A DNA stretch of 64,000 bases from NCBI GenBank assembly GCA_947359465.1, contig OX375876.1:63928998-63992997 (forward strand). Reading direction: 5' to 3'. The notes under the pieces are model-generated. The model searched no databases, was not told the origin of the DNA, and saw only the letters and a program-made list of their open reading frames with translations. Origin of the DNA: Metellina segmentata (taxonomy: Eukaryota > Arthropoda > Arachnida > Araneae > Tetragnathidae). Position 1 is the stretch's first letter. Each line of letters begins with the position of its first letter. This document shows positions 13,053-24,238 of this stretch, one piece after another. A program made the position numbers and the translations under genes.

Positions 13053-13814
13053 AAAAATAGAAATCGGATATAGCAAATTTGTATTTATTTATTAACTATA
13101 CCATCAAGTTTATCGTTCTTGAAGGATTTTAAGTCTCATATGAGTACACGAGTACTCTTTTAACACCAAATAATTAGGTATTACAGACGTTTTATGCTTT
13201 TCAATATTGTTTAAGGCCGATGATTCGCCGATAAAATTTTTTTATTGCGCTTTTATCTAGAGTAGAGCTTAGTATCAAGTGTAAATAAACGTCAAACACA
13301 CAAGAGTTGCATAACGTAGAGGCTGTATTGAAACTCCCTTGGTGGGTTAATTTCACTAACACAGTTGGCAGATTCACAATTGGCTGTCTAACCAGGTCCC
13401 GTGAACTGACGTGACGCTTGTTAAGTATTTGAGATGATCTTTCAACGAGGCTGTTTGGCAACTCTCAAATTCTCTTCAGGCGTTCATCCCAAATCTAACA
13501 CTTTGAAGACAATGGCGTGAACATTTTGGCAGGCACGCCTTCAAGAACATTATTTATCTAAGGAATAGTTGAAAGACACTGCAACACTAACACTCTGAGT
13601 TCTTATGCACCGTAATGGAAGGTGGACACATTTCTTTTTCAAGAGATATCATCCTAGTTTGATTTTGGCAATCAATTATGAAACATATATTAAAAACCAG
13701 TTGCAAAACCTGATGATCCCACTGAATGGATCGGATTTTAATGTACATTTCGTAAATATTATAACTTAATACGATACAATATGAGCAACAGTATAACATT
13801 CTCAATAAACAGAT
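13053..13814. other. Unannotated stretch
   Basis: Nothing recognisable. Short minus-strand open frames of 72-86 codons have no motif. Confidence 0.35.
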
Positions 13815-14205
13815 CTCATTTAAGCTGGTATATCGTCTAGCTTCTTCTGTTCATTCCATATACACTTATTGAAATTGGTATACTGCTTACCATATTCAGT
13901 TCATTCCAGCCACACTTTTCTGAACTGGTATCGTGTCTAGCATGTTCTGTCAATTCCAACCACACTAATTGCAATTGGCATAGCTTACAGTATATTCGGT
14001 TGATTCCACACTTATTAATATTTTTAATGTGTTCACCTTACTCTGCTCATTCCAGTCACACTCACTTGAACAGGCATGTTCTGTCAATTCCTACCACGCT
14101 CATTAAAATTGGCATAGGGTCCAGCATATTCTGTTCTTTCCAGTCACATTTATTAAAAGTTCTATAATATTTAGTACTTTATGTTCTTTTAAACCATACT
14201 CATTT
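13815..14205. repeat. 50-bp minisatellite, ~8 units
   Basis: Units share TTCTGTTCATTCCA followed by CACACT.ATT and A.TTGGTAT. The anchor TCATTCC recurs at about 13851, 13901, 13951, 14001, 14047, 14085, 14135 and 14185. Most spacings are exactly 50 bp; two are shortened to 46 and 38. Units have diverged considerably. No open frame is kept through the array. Confidence 0.8.
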
Positions 14206-14213
14206 AAACTAGT

Positions 14214-14433
14214 ACAGTGTCTAAGGACATTGGGTACAGATGGACTGGGTTTCGTATGGCGCAAAAGACTAAGCTATTTGGTCAAACTGCTCTAAACACA
14301 AAACGTCAAAGAAAAATTTACTGAAACAGAAAAGAGAAAGACACACAGGTGGTAAGTTACAGGAATCGAACTTACGCTTCCTGCAGCTCTTAAGTTATTG
14401 CGCTGTAGGCAAACCCACTGAACCATGGCAACC
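14214..14433 (-). mobile_element. SINE family A, tRNA-derived, near complete with target duplication
   Basis: Read on the minus strand, the 5' part is tRNA-like: A-box TGGTTCAGTGGG and B-box AGTTCGATTCC. The body contains TTGACGTTTTGTGTTT, and the tail carries a GCGCCATACGAAACCCA variant of the family's GCACCATAAAACCC. The 8-bp sequence AAACTAGT lies on both sides (14206-14213 and 14434-14441), as expected for a target-site duplication. It sits directly against the 50-bp minisatellite. Confidence 0.65.
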
Positions 14434-14441
14434 AAACTAGT

Positions 14442-15510
14442 CACAGGTGTAAATGTGTACTAGTGTTAGTTACACACGTACAAGCATAAATGACAATTTT
14501 TCGATCGAAATGGAATACTCAAATATGAAAAGAAATACCACACACAAAAAACCAGATAAGTAGTAGACAGCACAGTAAAAATATCGAAGTTTAAAAACTT
14601 TTAAAGAATGTGAGTTTCAGAAAAGGCATCTAACCATTAAAAACCAATGGATGGGCACGTCAAGCACGAATGAAAGTCAAATAATTTCATTCCCACATAG
14701 TATAAAGCACTAGGAAAACAAACAAGAGAATAAAGCGAATCGCGAAACGCAATCATTTTTTAAGTAGCTTTCAAATTTTACTTCTGAACTGTTACTGCAT
14801 TTTCGATTTTTCCTAATCCTCAGGAATAAAATACTCGTAATAAGTTACGATGTTTCCGGTAATTATAATGCCGGATTGACGTGCGAAAATTTCCTAGCGA
14901 GAGGCTAAACAGTTGCATAAATTGCTATTTTTTACTATCGGAAACCATTAAAAGAACTGCATTTAACTAAAATAAGTGGAATAAAAAGTGCATAATCTAG
15001 GAAAAACCGAAAATTAACGGAAACCATTTGAGCGGCTTTTTAAATGCATACATTCTAAATATAGCACAGTGGGATTTTTTCACGCTTTCCATTTCAGATA
15101 AAAGTTAATTAAAAGGAAGTGAAGAAACGCTATAGCAGACTTTGCGGATCCTGAATTCCATACATCACAGTTTATTTTCCTCTTGCAGGTGCACTTTTGG
15201 GTTGTGCTATCCCCCCCCCCTTTTTTTTAAAAAAGACTTTCATTTCATTAGAGCCTCCGACCGCTTCCGAATGAATCATCGCTTCACCACTGTTTTATTG
15301 GTCTCTGACAAGAGTTCTCCCAGTGATGTGTTATCTCCATTTTATGATTTAAATAACATTTTATACTCTTAATCATTTTTATTATTTATTTCTAAAAACG
15401 TAGTGATGAGAGTAAATTATGAGCTTATGTATCGTGTTGTCTATCGTGTTATTAGACGGTAATCTTCCACATGATATGCTTTTATAGAAAATAACCAATC
15501 GTGGTTATAC
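14442..15510. other. Unannotated AT-rich stretch with a C/T run
   Basis: No gene. A run of about 10 C followed by 8 T lies at about 15211-15229. Short open frames only. Confidence 0.4.
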
Positions 15511-15749
15511 TTAATGCTCCCAGTGGTTTTAACAGGATATCTGTTTCAATATCTGGTCAGTTTTGCTTTTGGCGAGGTGTCTCAACGAGTCAAAACTTCC
15601 GTATTACTCCAAGGGAATGAAGATCCAAGTAGGAGAAATATATAATCTGTCCCATGCCGATAAGTTATGGTAGTTTGGAACAGGTTTTTGCACCAGAGAC
15701 TTAACTCTACCGACACTTTTCAACTGAAGATAACCCACCAGGAGGTTAC
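15511..15749 (+). mobile_element. TTAA-type MITE, subfamily 2, copy a
   Basis: It starts TTAATGCTCCCAGTGGTTTT and ends in CCACCAGGAGGTTAC. Like subfamily 1 it opens with a palindromic segment (GATATCTG...TATCTGGTCAGTTTTGC). Its interior then differs: GGGAATGAAGATCCAAGTA, a CCCATGCC segment, and TATGGTAGTTTGGAACAGG. The next element starts in the same TTAC at 15746-15749, so the two share one target tetranucleotide. Confidence 0.7.
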
Positions 15750-15976
15750 CCTCCAAGTGGTTGTTAAAGAGATATCTCTTCCAATACGTGGTCAATTTTG
15801 CTTTTGGCGAGGTATCTCTTCAAGACAAAACTGCATATTATTCTATGAGGAATGAAGATCCATGAAGAAAAACAAATTATCCCTTGCCTTAAAATGGTGA
15901 CAGTATGAAACAGGTGTTGGAGACATACCACTACTGGGTGGTTTTCGAAACAAAGCTAATCCACCAGGTGGGTTAA
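15746..15976 (+). mobile_element. TTAA-type MITE, subfamily 2, copy b
   Basis: It starts TTACCCTCCAAGTGG (TTAA mutated to TTAC) and ends CCACCAGGTGGGTTAA. The interior aligns with copy a along its whole length (GAGATATCTCTTCCAATA, TTTTGGCGAGGTATCTC, GACAAAACTGC, GAATGAAGATCCA, TGGTGACAGTATGAAACAGG). Same orientation as copy a. No coding capacity. Confidence 0.72.
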
Positions 15977-16250
15977 GTTCTGTAAATTTTGTTTTTGTGA
16001 GTCAATTGAAGTGCGTAAGAAAATTGCTGCAATAAACTGAGTGACATACAGGTGTTAGTCATTTGAGCTACGTAATATGTTGTACTTTATTACCAAACTA
16101 AAAACTTGTTTTTTGGAAGATTAAATCCAAGACTTTATTTGTATGTTGAATTCAAAAGTTTCGTAATTTTATTTATTTGCTGAGAAAGATTGTTTATGGG
16201 TTTTTCTGCTCATAGTTGACGATATATGTATATACAGATTATCTTATCAC

Positions 16251-16882
16251 TTAACCATCCAAGTGGTTTTTTTTGACAGTATATCTGAAACATAAAAATC
16301 AGACCAATTCTAATGATAGCGAGATATTTCGTCATCCAGATATTGCCAATTTTGGGTGATGATGTATCAAGGTCTGGTCAGTTTTTTCTAATGACAAGAT
16401 ATCTAGTACAGTAGAACTCCAATTATTCGAATCAATTGGGACCGGACCCCATTCGGATAATCAAAAATTCGGATAATTGGATTTTTTCCGAAAAAAAGGT
16501 CTAGTATGTATTTTAATTAATTACTGTATGAAAATGGGAGAAAAAAAACTATTTTAAAAGAAAAAGAGCTTTTAATTAATTAAATGAAAAGGCAACACTT
16601 TTACATGTTAAGCGCACTTACAAGTGTTGTACGTAACATATTGTAAATAAAAATCATTGCTTGCTGAACATAGCGGAGAGAAAGACAATAGCGCGCGTAG
16701 ACAGATTCATTATTTTGTGAATCGCAGTACGTATCCGTCTTAATTTTTTTTTCTTCTGAAATTCTGATAGCGATTCGGATAATCAGCGATTCGGATAGTC
16801 GGAGTTCGGATAATTGGAGTTCTACTGTACATCAAGATTGAGTCAGTTTTTCACATGTCGAGACAACCACCGGTGAAATTAA
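16251..16882 (+). mobile_element. TTAA-type palindromic MITE, subfamily 1, split by a pogo MITE
   Basis: The left end reads TTAACCATCCAAGTGGTTTT and the right end is a degraded AACCACCGGTGAAATTAA. The core (CGTCATCCAGATATTGCC, GGTCTGGTCAG, AATGACAAGATATC) matches the other copies. At 16409-16827 a separate element interrupts it; the host sequence resumes with CATCAAGATT.AGTCAGTTT. Without the insert and its TA duplication, the element is about 211 bp, matching the family length. Confidence 0.75.
16409..16827. mobile_element. Pogo/Tigger-type MITE, 419 bp, TA target duplication
   Basis: The left end CAGTAGAACTCCAATTATTC is matched at the right end by the complement of GAATAATTGGAGTTCTACTG with one substitution. 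The dinucleotide TA lies immediately outside both ends (16407-16408 and 16828-16829). Subterminal TTCGGATAAT motifs repeat several times near both ends. CAGT ends, TA targets and reiterated GGATAA motifs are typical of pogo/Tigger elements. The AT-rich middle has no open frame, so it is non-autonomous. Confidence 0.85.
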
Positions 16883-16889
16883 AAACAAT

Positions 16890-17390
16890 TCCATAAAAAT
16901 TATGAAATCGAATATGTATTTAAATGCACTTGAAATGAATATTTTAGAATGTGGGTGATTTTTAATAAAGTAGAGTGGCACAGAGGTAAAAGCATTAAGC
17001 TCCAATAACTGTCGAAATTGTGCTTAAAATGGTCCCATCTTTCATAGTCAGGCTAGTGAATAAAAGAAAATCAACGTTAACCCCATAAACTTTAAAATTG
17101 AGCAAAATATCCATAAATCACTCAGAATAAATTGCCACCCTTCAGGACAGCGGAAAAATCAATATTGAACTGTAGAAATCCTATCTAAAATCCAAATTCA
17201 ATCGAATTGGAAATTAATGATAGCCAGAGACATTCAATCCCGATTCCTTAAAAATAATAAACTATTAATGACACCTTTCACTTTTTCATAATGTGAAGAA
17301 GAAAGCAATCCCAAATTTAGGAATAAAACCCTTTCCGTGTTCCAAGAAATCATCCCAGCTTTTTATTTTAATACCCTAGCAATTCCAAAT
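16890..17390. repeat. Diverged ~0.5-kb duplication, copy 1
   Basis: This block has relatives at 17400-17560 and 18260-18600. Shared landmarks include AATTCCA.AA near its start, AGAGTGGCACAGAGG (16972), GCAAAATATCCATAAATC, TTGCCACCC, CTATTAATGACACC and AAAACCCTTTCCGTG. Offsets are 499 bp to copy 2 and about 1,199 bp to copy 3. It has no coding frame and could be an old transposon of unknown type. Confidence 0.55.
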
Positions 17391-17399
17391 GTGTTTAAA

Positions 17400-17560
17400 A
17401 AATTCCAAAATTTATGGAATTGAATATTGATACATCGAAGTGAATATCTCCCAACTATATTCTCTTAATTAGAGTGATACAGAGGCGAAAACGTTAAACA
17501 CAATAACCTGGAATCGCGAGTATTTGCATCGTCTTTCAAATTTACTCAAGCGTATAAATT
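17400..17560. repeat. Diverged ~0.5-kb duplication, copy 2 (partial)
   Basis: It repeats the first third of copy 1: AATTCCAAAATTTATGGAAT, then AGAGTGATACAGAGGCGAAA at 17471, then CATCGTCTTTCAAATTTAC. The similarity ends at about 17560. The order relative to copy 1 suggests an old tandem duplication. Confidence 0.5.
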
Positions 17561-17944
17561 AGGATTTCAAATCCGTGTTTTTCGTATCAAATCTAAAATA
17601 TATGTAAAAAAATATTTAAAAAAAACACGATTTGCAGCTGTGTCTCTTATTTTCCAAAACAATCTGTATATCAGCTTATGCAAAATTAGTTTGTTTTTTA
17701 GTTTTACAAAACTAATCTTCGTTCTGGATCATCTTCAAGATCACTGAATGTCTGACTTTTGAAGTGTCCGTCGTCCTAACTGTTTTTCATAGTTTACAAA
17801 AAATATATTTTCGTCTATTCTCAAATGCAAGTATTTATTTTGCAGTGAAAAATATAGTTTAACAAGTTCAAAATTCTGTAATTATTTAAATTAGGTAAAA
17901 ATGTAAAAATATTTTTTGTGTGTGATAATTTGTTTAGTTAGATT

Positions 17945-18165
17945 ACTGGTCAATTAGCCTTCTGGATCAAAGGTTCCTGGCTCGAATGCGGGTTAAAACA
18001 TGGATCTTTGTCTTTTGGGAATAAGTGTCCACTCAGTGAAGGGGTTGCGTCTGGATTACGTGGTATGTATTGGAGATGTAACATGAACTCACATATCAGT
18101 TCTTATAGTTCTGATATATGAACAAGGGCTTACATACCAGACAATCTAGGCACAGCTCGGTCATA
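17945..18165 (+). mobile_element. SINE family C, tRNA-derived
   Basis: The head has an A-box-like TGGTCAATTAGCCTTCTGG and a B-box-like GGCTCGAATGC. The tail contains GGTATGTATTGGAGATGTAA followed by CATGAACTC. The tail matches 19757-19935, and 56035-56265 is a weaker relative. It separates copy 2 from copy 3 of the local duplication. Confidence 0.5.
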
Positions 18166-18259
18166 AAAAATTTAGTAGAGATGCAACACGTTCATCGAAA
18201 GTCCTAATGAGTAATATTCAATTCTCTGAAAAAAATAAAAAAAATTGTGTCAATCATTG

Positions 18260-18600
18260 GGATGAGGATAAACCATCTTTCGATCCATACAATTTTAAAT
18301 CGTGCAAAATTTCCATCAATCTTTCAATAGAAACGCCACCCATCTCGACAGCTTGGAAATAAAACTAGCCGTCTGTGAGCCCCAATTTAAATTTCCGATC
18401 AATCGCGGAAATAATTACATCCAGCGAAGGATTTAATTCAGATTCCATAAAGATTATCGGCTATTAATGACACATGTCTCTTCTCTTTGCGAAGAAGAAA
18501 TGAATCCCTAACCACCAATGAGTTCAGTCCCACCTATAAGCATGAGCAAAAAACCCTTCCGTGCTCAGAAAATCGCAGCCTTACGTTTTACTACCACATC
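18260..18600. repeat. Diverged ~0.5-kb duplication, copy 3
   Basis: It matches the second half of copy 1: CCATCTTTCGATCC, GCAAAATTTCCATCAATC, CGCCACCCATCTCGACAGC, GATTCCATAAAGATTATC, CTATTAATGACACATG, GAAGAAGAAATGAATCCC and AAAACCCTTCCGTGCTC. Order and orientation are the same. Confidence 0.55.
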
Positions 18601-19756
18601 ACACGTCCGAGCACTCTGCGATCACGCGAAAATCCCGCGTTTTAATAACGCGGTTCCACGCAGAGCGTTTTATGCTACCTATTCCTTCAAGCAGGTCCCT
18701 TGGAATCGCATAAAAAAGGAAGGGAAAAATCCACCTATCAGTAATTACCCCCCGTAGCTATGCAATGCCAAAGATAAGGGGGGTTGCGGAACCCCTCCTT
18801 TCGTGTGTGAAAGCTGGAAAGAATCCCCTCTCCAACAGTCGAGTCACATGCAAGACCGGTTGCTTGTTGGCATGGAGATAGATAAAAATGATAAAAACAT
18901 ATAAAATAAAAAACAGTATCAAGTGGGAATCCTTAAGCTGTATTGGGTCTTCCATGTTTTTAGGTTTATCAGCGGGGTTCTAGTTAATAGGGATATTTTC
19001 CGGCGCTATTTGCCAGCAACTTGCTGTTAGAGAATGTGGAGGGTATACTACCGCCTTTGAGGTGGGGACTGCCGGTTTATCGCGAATTTATCTTCCTGTT
19101 ATCCTGGGAGGTCTTAGTTAGAAGTGAGGCAATCATGTGCACGCGTTTCAGTTTATTTTCCAAGTCTCTGTTGAGGAGCTGAAGAAGCTATTTGCATGGG
19201 TTTGAAGAATGGGTGCCCTGATGTTGTTGGCTGGGTTTTTTCTTCAAGATACTCCAAACACAAGACAAGCGGCGTCAAGTAATGGATATACACGCACAAG
19301 GAAAGCCCTACTTTCACAGAAGAGAGAAATACAGTTAGATTCCGTTACGGAATCCAACATGAAAATCACTGGTTTCTAGTACAGTGAGTAAATATGAAAT
19401 TAATTCAGAAGAAAACTCAACAAAGAAATTATTTTCGTTATTAAATTGTTTTTCGGCACACATTTTACATAATTATGCTGCACAAATTATTGTATTGCAA
19501 TTTACACATTGAATTACACGGATAATTTAAAATTACCTGATAAGTTTATTTGTGTTAAGAATAATCGTATGTTAAGAAGAATGCTAAAAAATTACAAATT
19601 GTTTTTATGCATTTACCATACACTGTTCGACGCTGTATTTACGATAGTTCAAATGTGTCTTCCATAAATTGCTTTACACAATACAATTATTATTCATAAG
19701 GTAGTGCTATCTCATAAATTTTGAGTGGGTTAGTTTTATCTCAGAACTTTAAATGC
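18601..19756. other. Unannotated stretch
   Basis: The first 350 bp are more GC-rich than the average. The rest is AT-rich. No gene or known repeat is visible. Confidence 0.35.
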
Positions 19757-19935
19757 TAACGTAGTCGACCTATCTGTTCAGTAGTCAAAGTTCTGGATTC
19801 TGTTTCGAATCCGGAATAAAATGAACGTTTGTTCGTCTGGAATGTGAATGTATGCCTTCTCTTTAAGCAGGCTGTGCCTGGAATGTGTGGTACATGTTTG
19901 AGATATAACGTGAACTCTCGCTCCTTATGGTTCGT
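19757..19935 (+). mobile_element. SINE family C, tRNA-derived
   Basis: The head has an A-box-like stretch (TCTGTTCAGTAGTCAAAG) and a good B box (TTTCGAATCC at about 19803). The body carries GTCTGGAATGTGAATG and the tail GGTACATGTTTGAGATATAA then CGTGAACTC, matching the copy at 17945-18165. Confidence 0.55.
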
Positions 19936-21534
19936 AAAGAAGTTCACAAATCTGTTATCGTACTTCAATAATGAAATGATTAATTGGCTAGGCATTAAGA
20001 ATATGATAAAATTTACGGGAATACAATTATTTAATTGTATCACCACTTCACTCAATTATTTGATTGGTACAATGTGTCGAATTGTGGGGATGTTTACGTT
20101 TCTGCATGTTGAGGGGTTTTGGCAGAAATTTTGTCCACTAACTAATAACGTAAGTTGTCTTTTTCCAGTTTTAGACCGATTTCAACCAGTCTTCAAATAG
20201 CGAGCTAATGCTAGTGGTATTCATTTCCAACAATGTTTAACCAACACGCTGTTTCCGTCTTTCATTGTGGCACCATTCGTCATGAAAGCAGGTCTTTAGG
20301 AAGCATTCCACTTAGATATTCGCCATTCTTCAGAAGAGAATCGTAAAAGGCTTTTGCAACTTTTAAGTAGCGTTAAACTGTGTAATATGTTTTGGAAGAA
20401 TGAAACAAAGGTGACTGGACCGGATAAATGTGCAAGACAAAAGGAAAATCGACAAGTTAGGATGTAGAAATGTCGCTTCGCTTTGACATAAATGGGAAGA
20501 TGTCAAAGATAACAACATCAGTTTAGGGAACTAGTCGTGGGCCAACATACCTAATACTATGATGTGTAGCATTCCAGTTTTCAAAAGACAAAGTGAATCT
20601 TGCGATTATTCTTTGGAATGAGTTGTATAGCAAAAAGTGTTAAGTTTTTTTTTAACAATTGCTTTCGTGATGCAATGTCAAAAATGGTGTAACTGACCAC
20701 AGGACACTTCCCCTAAGAATGATGAAAACCAAAAGGTACAGGTATTTTGTCAATATCAATACACCCTAAAAATCGTGATGTGTAATTTCCACGAAATACA
20801 GTTTATTATCTGAAGGAGGTCATAATGTCTCACGTGTATGACGTTGCTCTGTAACATTGTTTTTAATTTACAATTGCGATCTTTGATTTCTTTGTACAGT
20901 TTACTGTGTAGTGAAATCTTAAACTGGATTCTGTGATTTACGGGTAAAGGTAGATTTATGTCGATGACAAAGAGGAAGCAAATGGAGCATATTGTTTTTA
21001 TGGATAGTTTAATAATTATTCCGTATTCTAACTTACAGTTTCATTAAATTACATTACATTTCTAATTTAAAAAAAACGTTATCTTTCTAGTGTGTAATTT
21101 TCTACATACATATTTAAAAATTTTACATTCTCAAAAGAACTTACATATGACATTTTTAGACGTTTTGTAAAAGTGCGTTATATTTGATGCGAGGTAATGG
21201 ACCATTTTTAAAATTTAATTCAACGGAGATCTTTAATTTTGTGTTCCATCGGGTAAGCTCATCTTATAATTTACTCCACTAAAACAAATTTTTCACGTAC
21301 AAATAATCAATCGTACACCAAATGATGCCCATCAGTCAAAATAGTTAAATTATCGTTTCATTGAACAATTTTTAGGAAATTTTCTTCCCAGTTCCTGTTT
21401 TCTTGACTAGTTATTTAACAGCTTGATTACCCTGAAATTATTTGATCTCTTGTATCTCAGGGCGATAAATTTCATCAACAAAGTCATTACTAACCTACAT
21501 ATTCCCTTCAAAACGTAATTTAACCCCACACCTG
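19936..21534. other. Unannotated AT-rich stretch
   Basis: Nothing recognisable. A small perfect inverted repeat (9-bp arms, 2-base loop) lies at about 20020-20040. Confidence 0.4.
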
Positions 21535-21740
21535 AGGCCATTCAAAAGTTGTCTCCAACCTTTAAAACTCATAAAAAAAGCAATTGATTCAATCCCCTTT
21601 TACACAAAAGGGACAGTGACCCAATACCTTTCAGAATACGAAGGGTTGTTCAACACTTCTTGAAACCTGCCGTTGGCAAAAGCCAAGACGGTATTAAAAA
21701 GTTCATCAATTAGTAGACTTTGAAGGCCCAGCTTTGAAGA
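21535..21740. repeat. Diverged local duplication, copy 1 of 2
   Basis: It aligns with 21995-22185: GAGGCCATTCAAAAGTTGTC, CACAAAAGGGACAGTGACCC, CCAATACCTTTC, and ACTTTGAAGGCCC at 21717. The offset is about 445-462 bp. It is unrelated by eye to the other local duplications. Confidence 0.5.
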
Positions 21741-21994
21741 AAGTAAACCGTCTTCATGACACGGTGCCATAAGTCGTTGAACAATTCATAGGCAAAATTT
21801 AGGACTTTCTCTTACTTTCGAAATTACCCAGTTGAATAATTTTAATTTGTGTTTTAATAAAGAATCCATTCATTATGATAAAATTGGAACAATCCTCTGA
21901 AATACACCATTAAAGGTCCTGCACTTATTTGAATAATTGATTCCGAGTTTGCTCAATCATCCTATAGCAGAGCCAAATTCTTCTCTGAACCACA

Positions 21995-22185
21995 CACGAG
22001 GGCATTTAAAGGTTTTCTCCAACTCTAAAATTAATTAAAAGCTAATTCCTCCGATTCTCTCCGGCACAAAAGGGATCCAATATCCTCCCGAAGGGGTGTC
22101 CAACGCTCCCCAAGGCCCACCCTTGGCCCGAACGGCAGTAAAAACTCCATCCATTCAGTGAACTTTGAAGGCCCCCGTCGGAATG
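21995..22185. repeat. Diverged local duplication, copy 2 of 2
   Basis: It pairs with 21535-21740. This copy is clearly more GC-rich (CCTCCCGAAGGGGTGTCCAA against the AT-shifted version in copy 1). The copies have drifted in opposite directions, or one has lost CpG sites. Confidence 0.5.
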
Positions 22186-23644
22186 TGGGCCAGACGCCAC
22201 CTCTTATTTTCAATAGAAGCCCGTCTTCAGGAGTGGGCGCGTGTTTGTGTGGGGAGAGTCAGCAACCCCCGGACTGCGCACTCGCTGTGGAGGGTGGTGA
22301 TGATGACAAAAGAGAAGAAGCACCAGCAGATATTATCGATCCGATCTGACCCGAACCCAGAGAGTTTGGAGAAGTTGGCAGTTTACCAATCAGCCTTTCC
22401 TAGTTTACAGCTATTGTGGTAGTGTGGGGGAGAAGAAGACGCATTATATCGGGTCCTCCGAGGAAGGAAAGAAAGGACTTATATATATTTCCCTCTGTCA
22501 TACCGTCCAGAGACAACTCGAGTTTACGGTCCTCCAGTCGATTTTAATGACATCGTATTTACGGGGTGGTCTCGATTAAAAGGCTTCCGAATATTCTTGT
22601 TAAGGGTGAAAAATGCCTCATTTAAATATCCAACTTTTCAAAACGAGAGCCGCTTCCTTAATAAGAGGGAGCCCCATCGGAAGAATGTACTCATAGACGC
22701 TTTGAGAAAAGGATTACGGGGATGGTGAACAGATTTAAGAGTCGAAGAGTGTCTTTTTGAATTATGGAAATCTGTCTTCCCTAGTAGCAATGTCTTGGAA
22801 TTGGGTTTGAAAGTTTGGGGATGTGGGAGGGCGTGTTCTCATCGGAGGCTCTCTTTGGATGTCAATTTCATTATAATCAACACAAATCTAATTAACACAC
22901 TGCCTTGTTATTATTCTCTGCTGTTATCTAGATACGCAATTCCCATTAATATTAACTCGGAATTTCTGAGTTTATAGGTAACTGTATATTCTTCTGCTCA
23001 TGGAAGTAATGTTGAAGTTTGAACACTTTTATGTTCAGTCTCTGTAATTGTATTTCTGTAAAGAACTGGTTGCGATTTCTCTTTCCCCTTCGCTCATTTG
23101 TAAGGCTTTGAATATAATTCCCTTATTTGTAAATTAATTTGATTAAGATAAATCTTCGATAAGACTATAACCATATTAAATAGAGGTTGAGTCATAGTTG
23201 GTAAAGTTTTACATTTTTATAACTTTAATAATATAAAATTTCGTTTCTGGAAATTGTCTGATTACTTTATTCCTTACGGATTCTCAATATTAATAATAAA
23301 TAATTTGTAGGCTTTTTAACTTTGAAACTGTAACTTTCAATACTTAGCTCGACGAAATTTTGTCTCAATATTGAAAATTGAATAAGCTACGTCACTACAT
23401 GTCTATCTAAATTTAGTTTTTTTCATTCGAGATCTCCGTGTGATGACTGACTAAATTCCGAAAGTACAAATTCAGCCAATCGATTTTCAAAATTATTATG
23501 TACTTGTAAACAAAACACTCAAGATTGATACTGGAAAAGATACCACATTAAGAGAGAAATAACTATTTTACCGATATATATTCTTACAGTTCTGTCTGTA
23601 CTTTCTAGTTCATACAGTTTTAGCTTCCAGTAGATTTATAATCG
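22186..23644. other. Unannotated stretch, GC-richer at first
   Basis: About 22186-22480 is the most GC-rich part of the left half and has short overlapping frames (60-85 codons) with no recognised motif. The rest is AT-rich and featureless. It may include a regulatory island; nothing proves it. Confidence 0.35.
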
Positions 23645-23885
23645 GTTGGTTAGTAGTTGAATTTACATCGCACAGGAGCAATACAACGGGCTATAAGCGA
23701 CGGACCGGGATCGATCCCTAAGAGAAAGATCCGAGAATACAAAATTTCAAAAAAGGTCAGATGAAAGGTTAGCACCTAAACTGCTATTCCACTCTCCAAA
23801 CTTCTGAACCATGCCAAATTTAGGACATTTGAGGACATGCCAGAGATACACGGGATTTAACATGTACCTGCCCCAGAGTATGTGT
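23645..23885 (-). mobile_element. SINE family B, 5'-truncated
   Basis: On the minus strand it ends in the family 3' end. On the plus strand this appears as GGTTAGTAGTTGAATTTACA, TCGCACAGGAGCAATACAAC, GGACCGGGATCGATCCCTAA and AGGACATTTGAGGACATGCC. All are in the same order as the full copy at 39532-39836. No clear tRNA head is left. Confidence 0.65.
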
Positions 23886-23982
23886 CATTGACTATAACAC
23901 GTATAACACGACATCCACAGAATGTTATTTCCTTCTAATTTAATAAAGTGAATGCTTCAATATATTTTAGGCAAAAATATTT

Positions 23983-24054
23983 AATATATTTTAGAAATTC
24001 AATATATTTTAGAAATTCAATATATTTTAGAAATTCAATATATTTTAGAAAATA
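23983..24054. repeat. 18-bp tandem repeat, ~4 units
   Basis: The unit AATATATTTTAGAAATTC repeats perfectly at 23983, 24001 and 24019, with a partial copy at 24037. A degenerate unit lies upstream at 23956. The exact identity points to recent expansion. Confidence 0.9.
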
Positions 24055-24238
24055 TTCAAATATATTCAACCTACTGATATAATTATAACCAGACATCTAA
24101 AAAGAAAATACTCGAGCGTGTAAATTCAAGAGCGAAACCAAATCCAGACTTGTATAAACACACGCCAAGTTGAACATGCTATGTTACACACGAAATCGCA
24201 GCTTATGCTAACGCATTCTATCTGTAAACTCCAACTAT

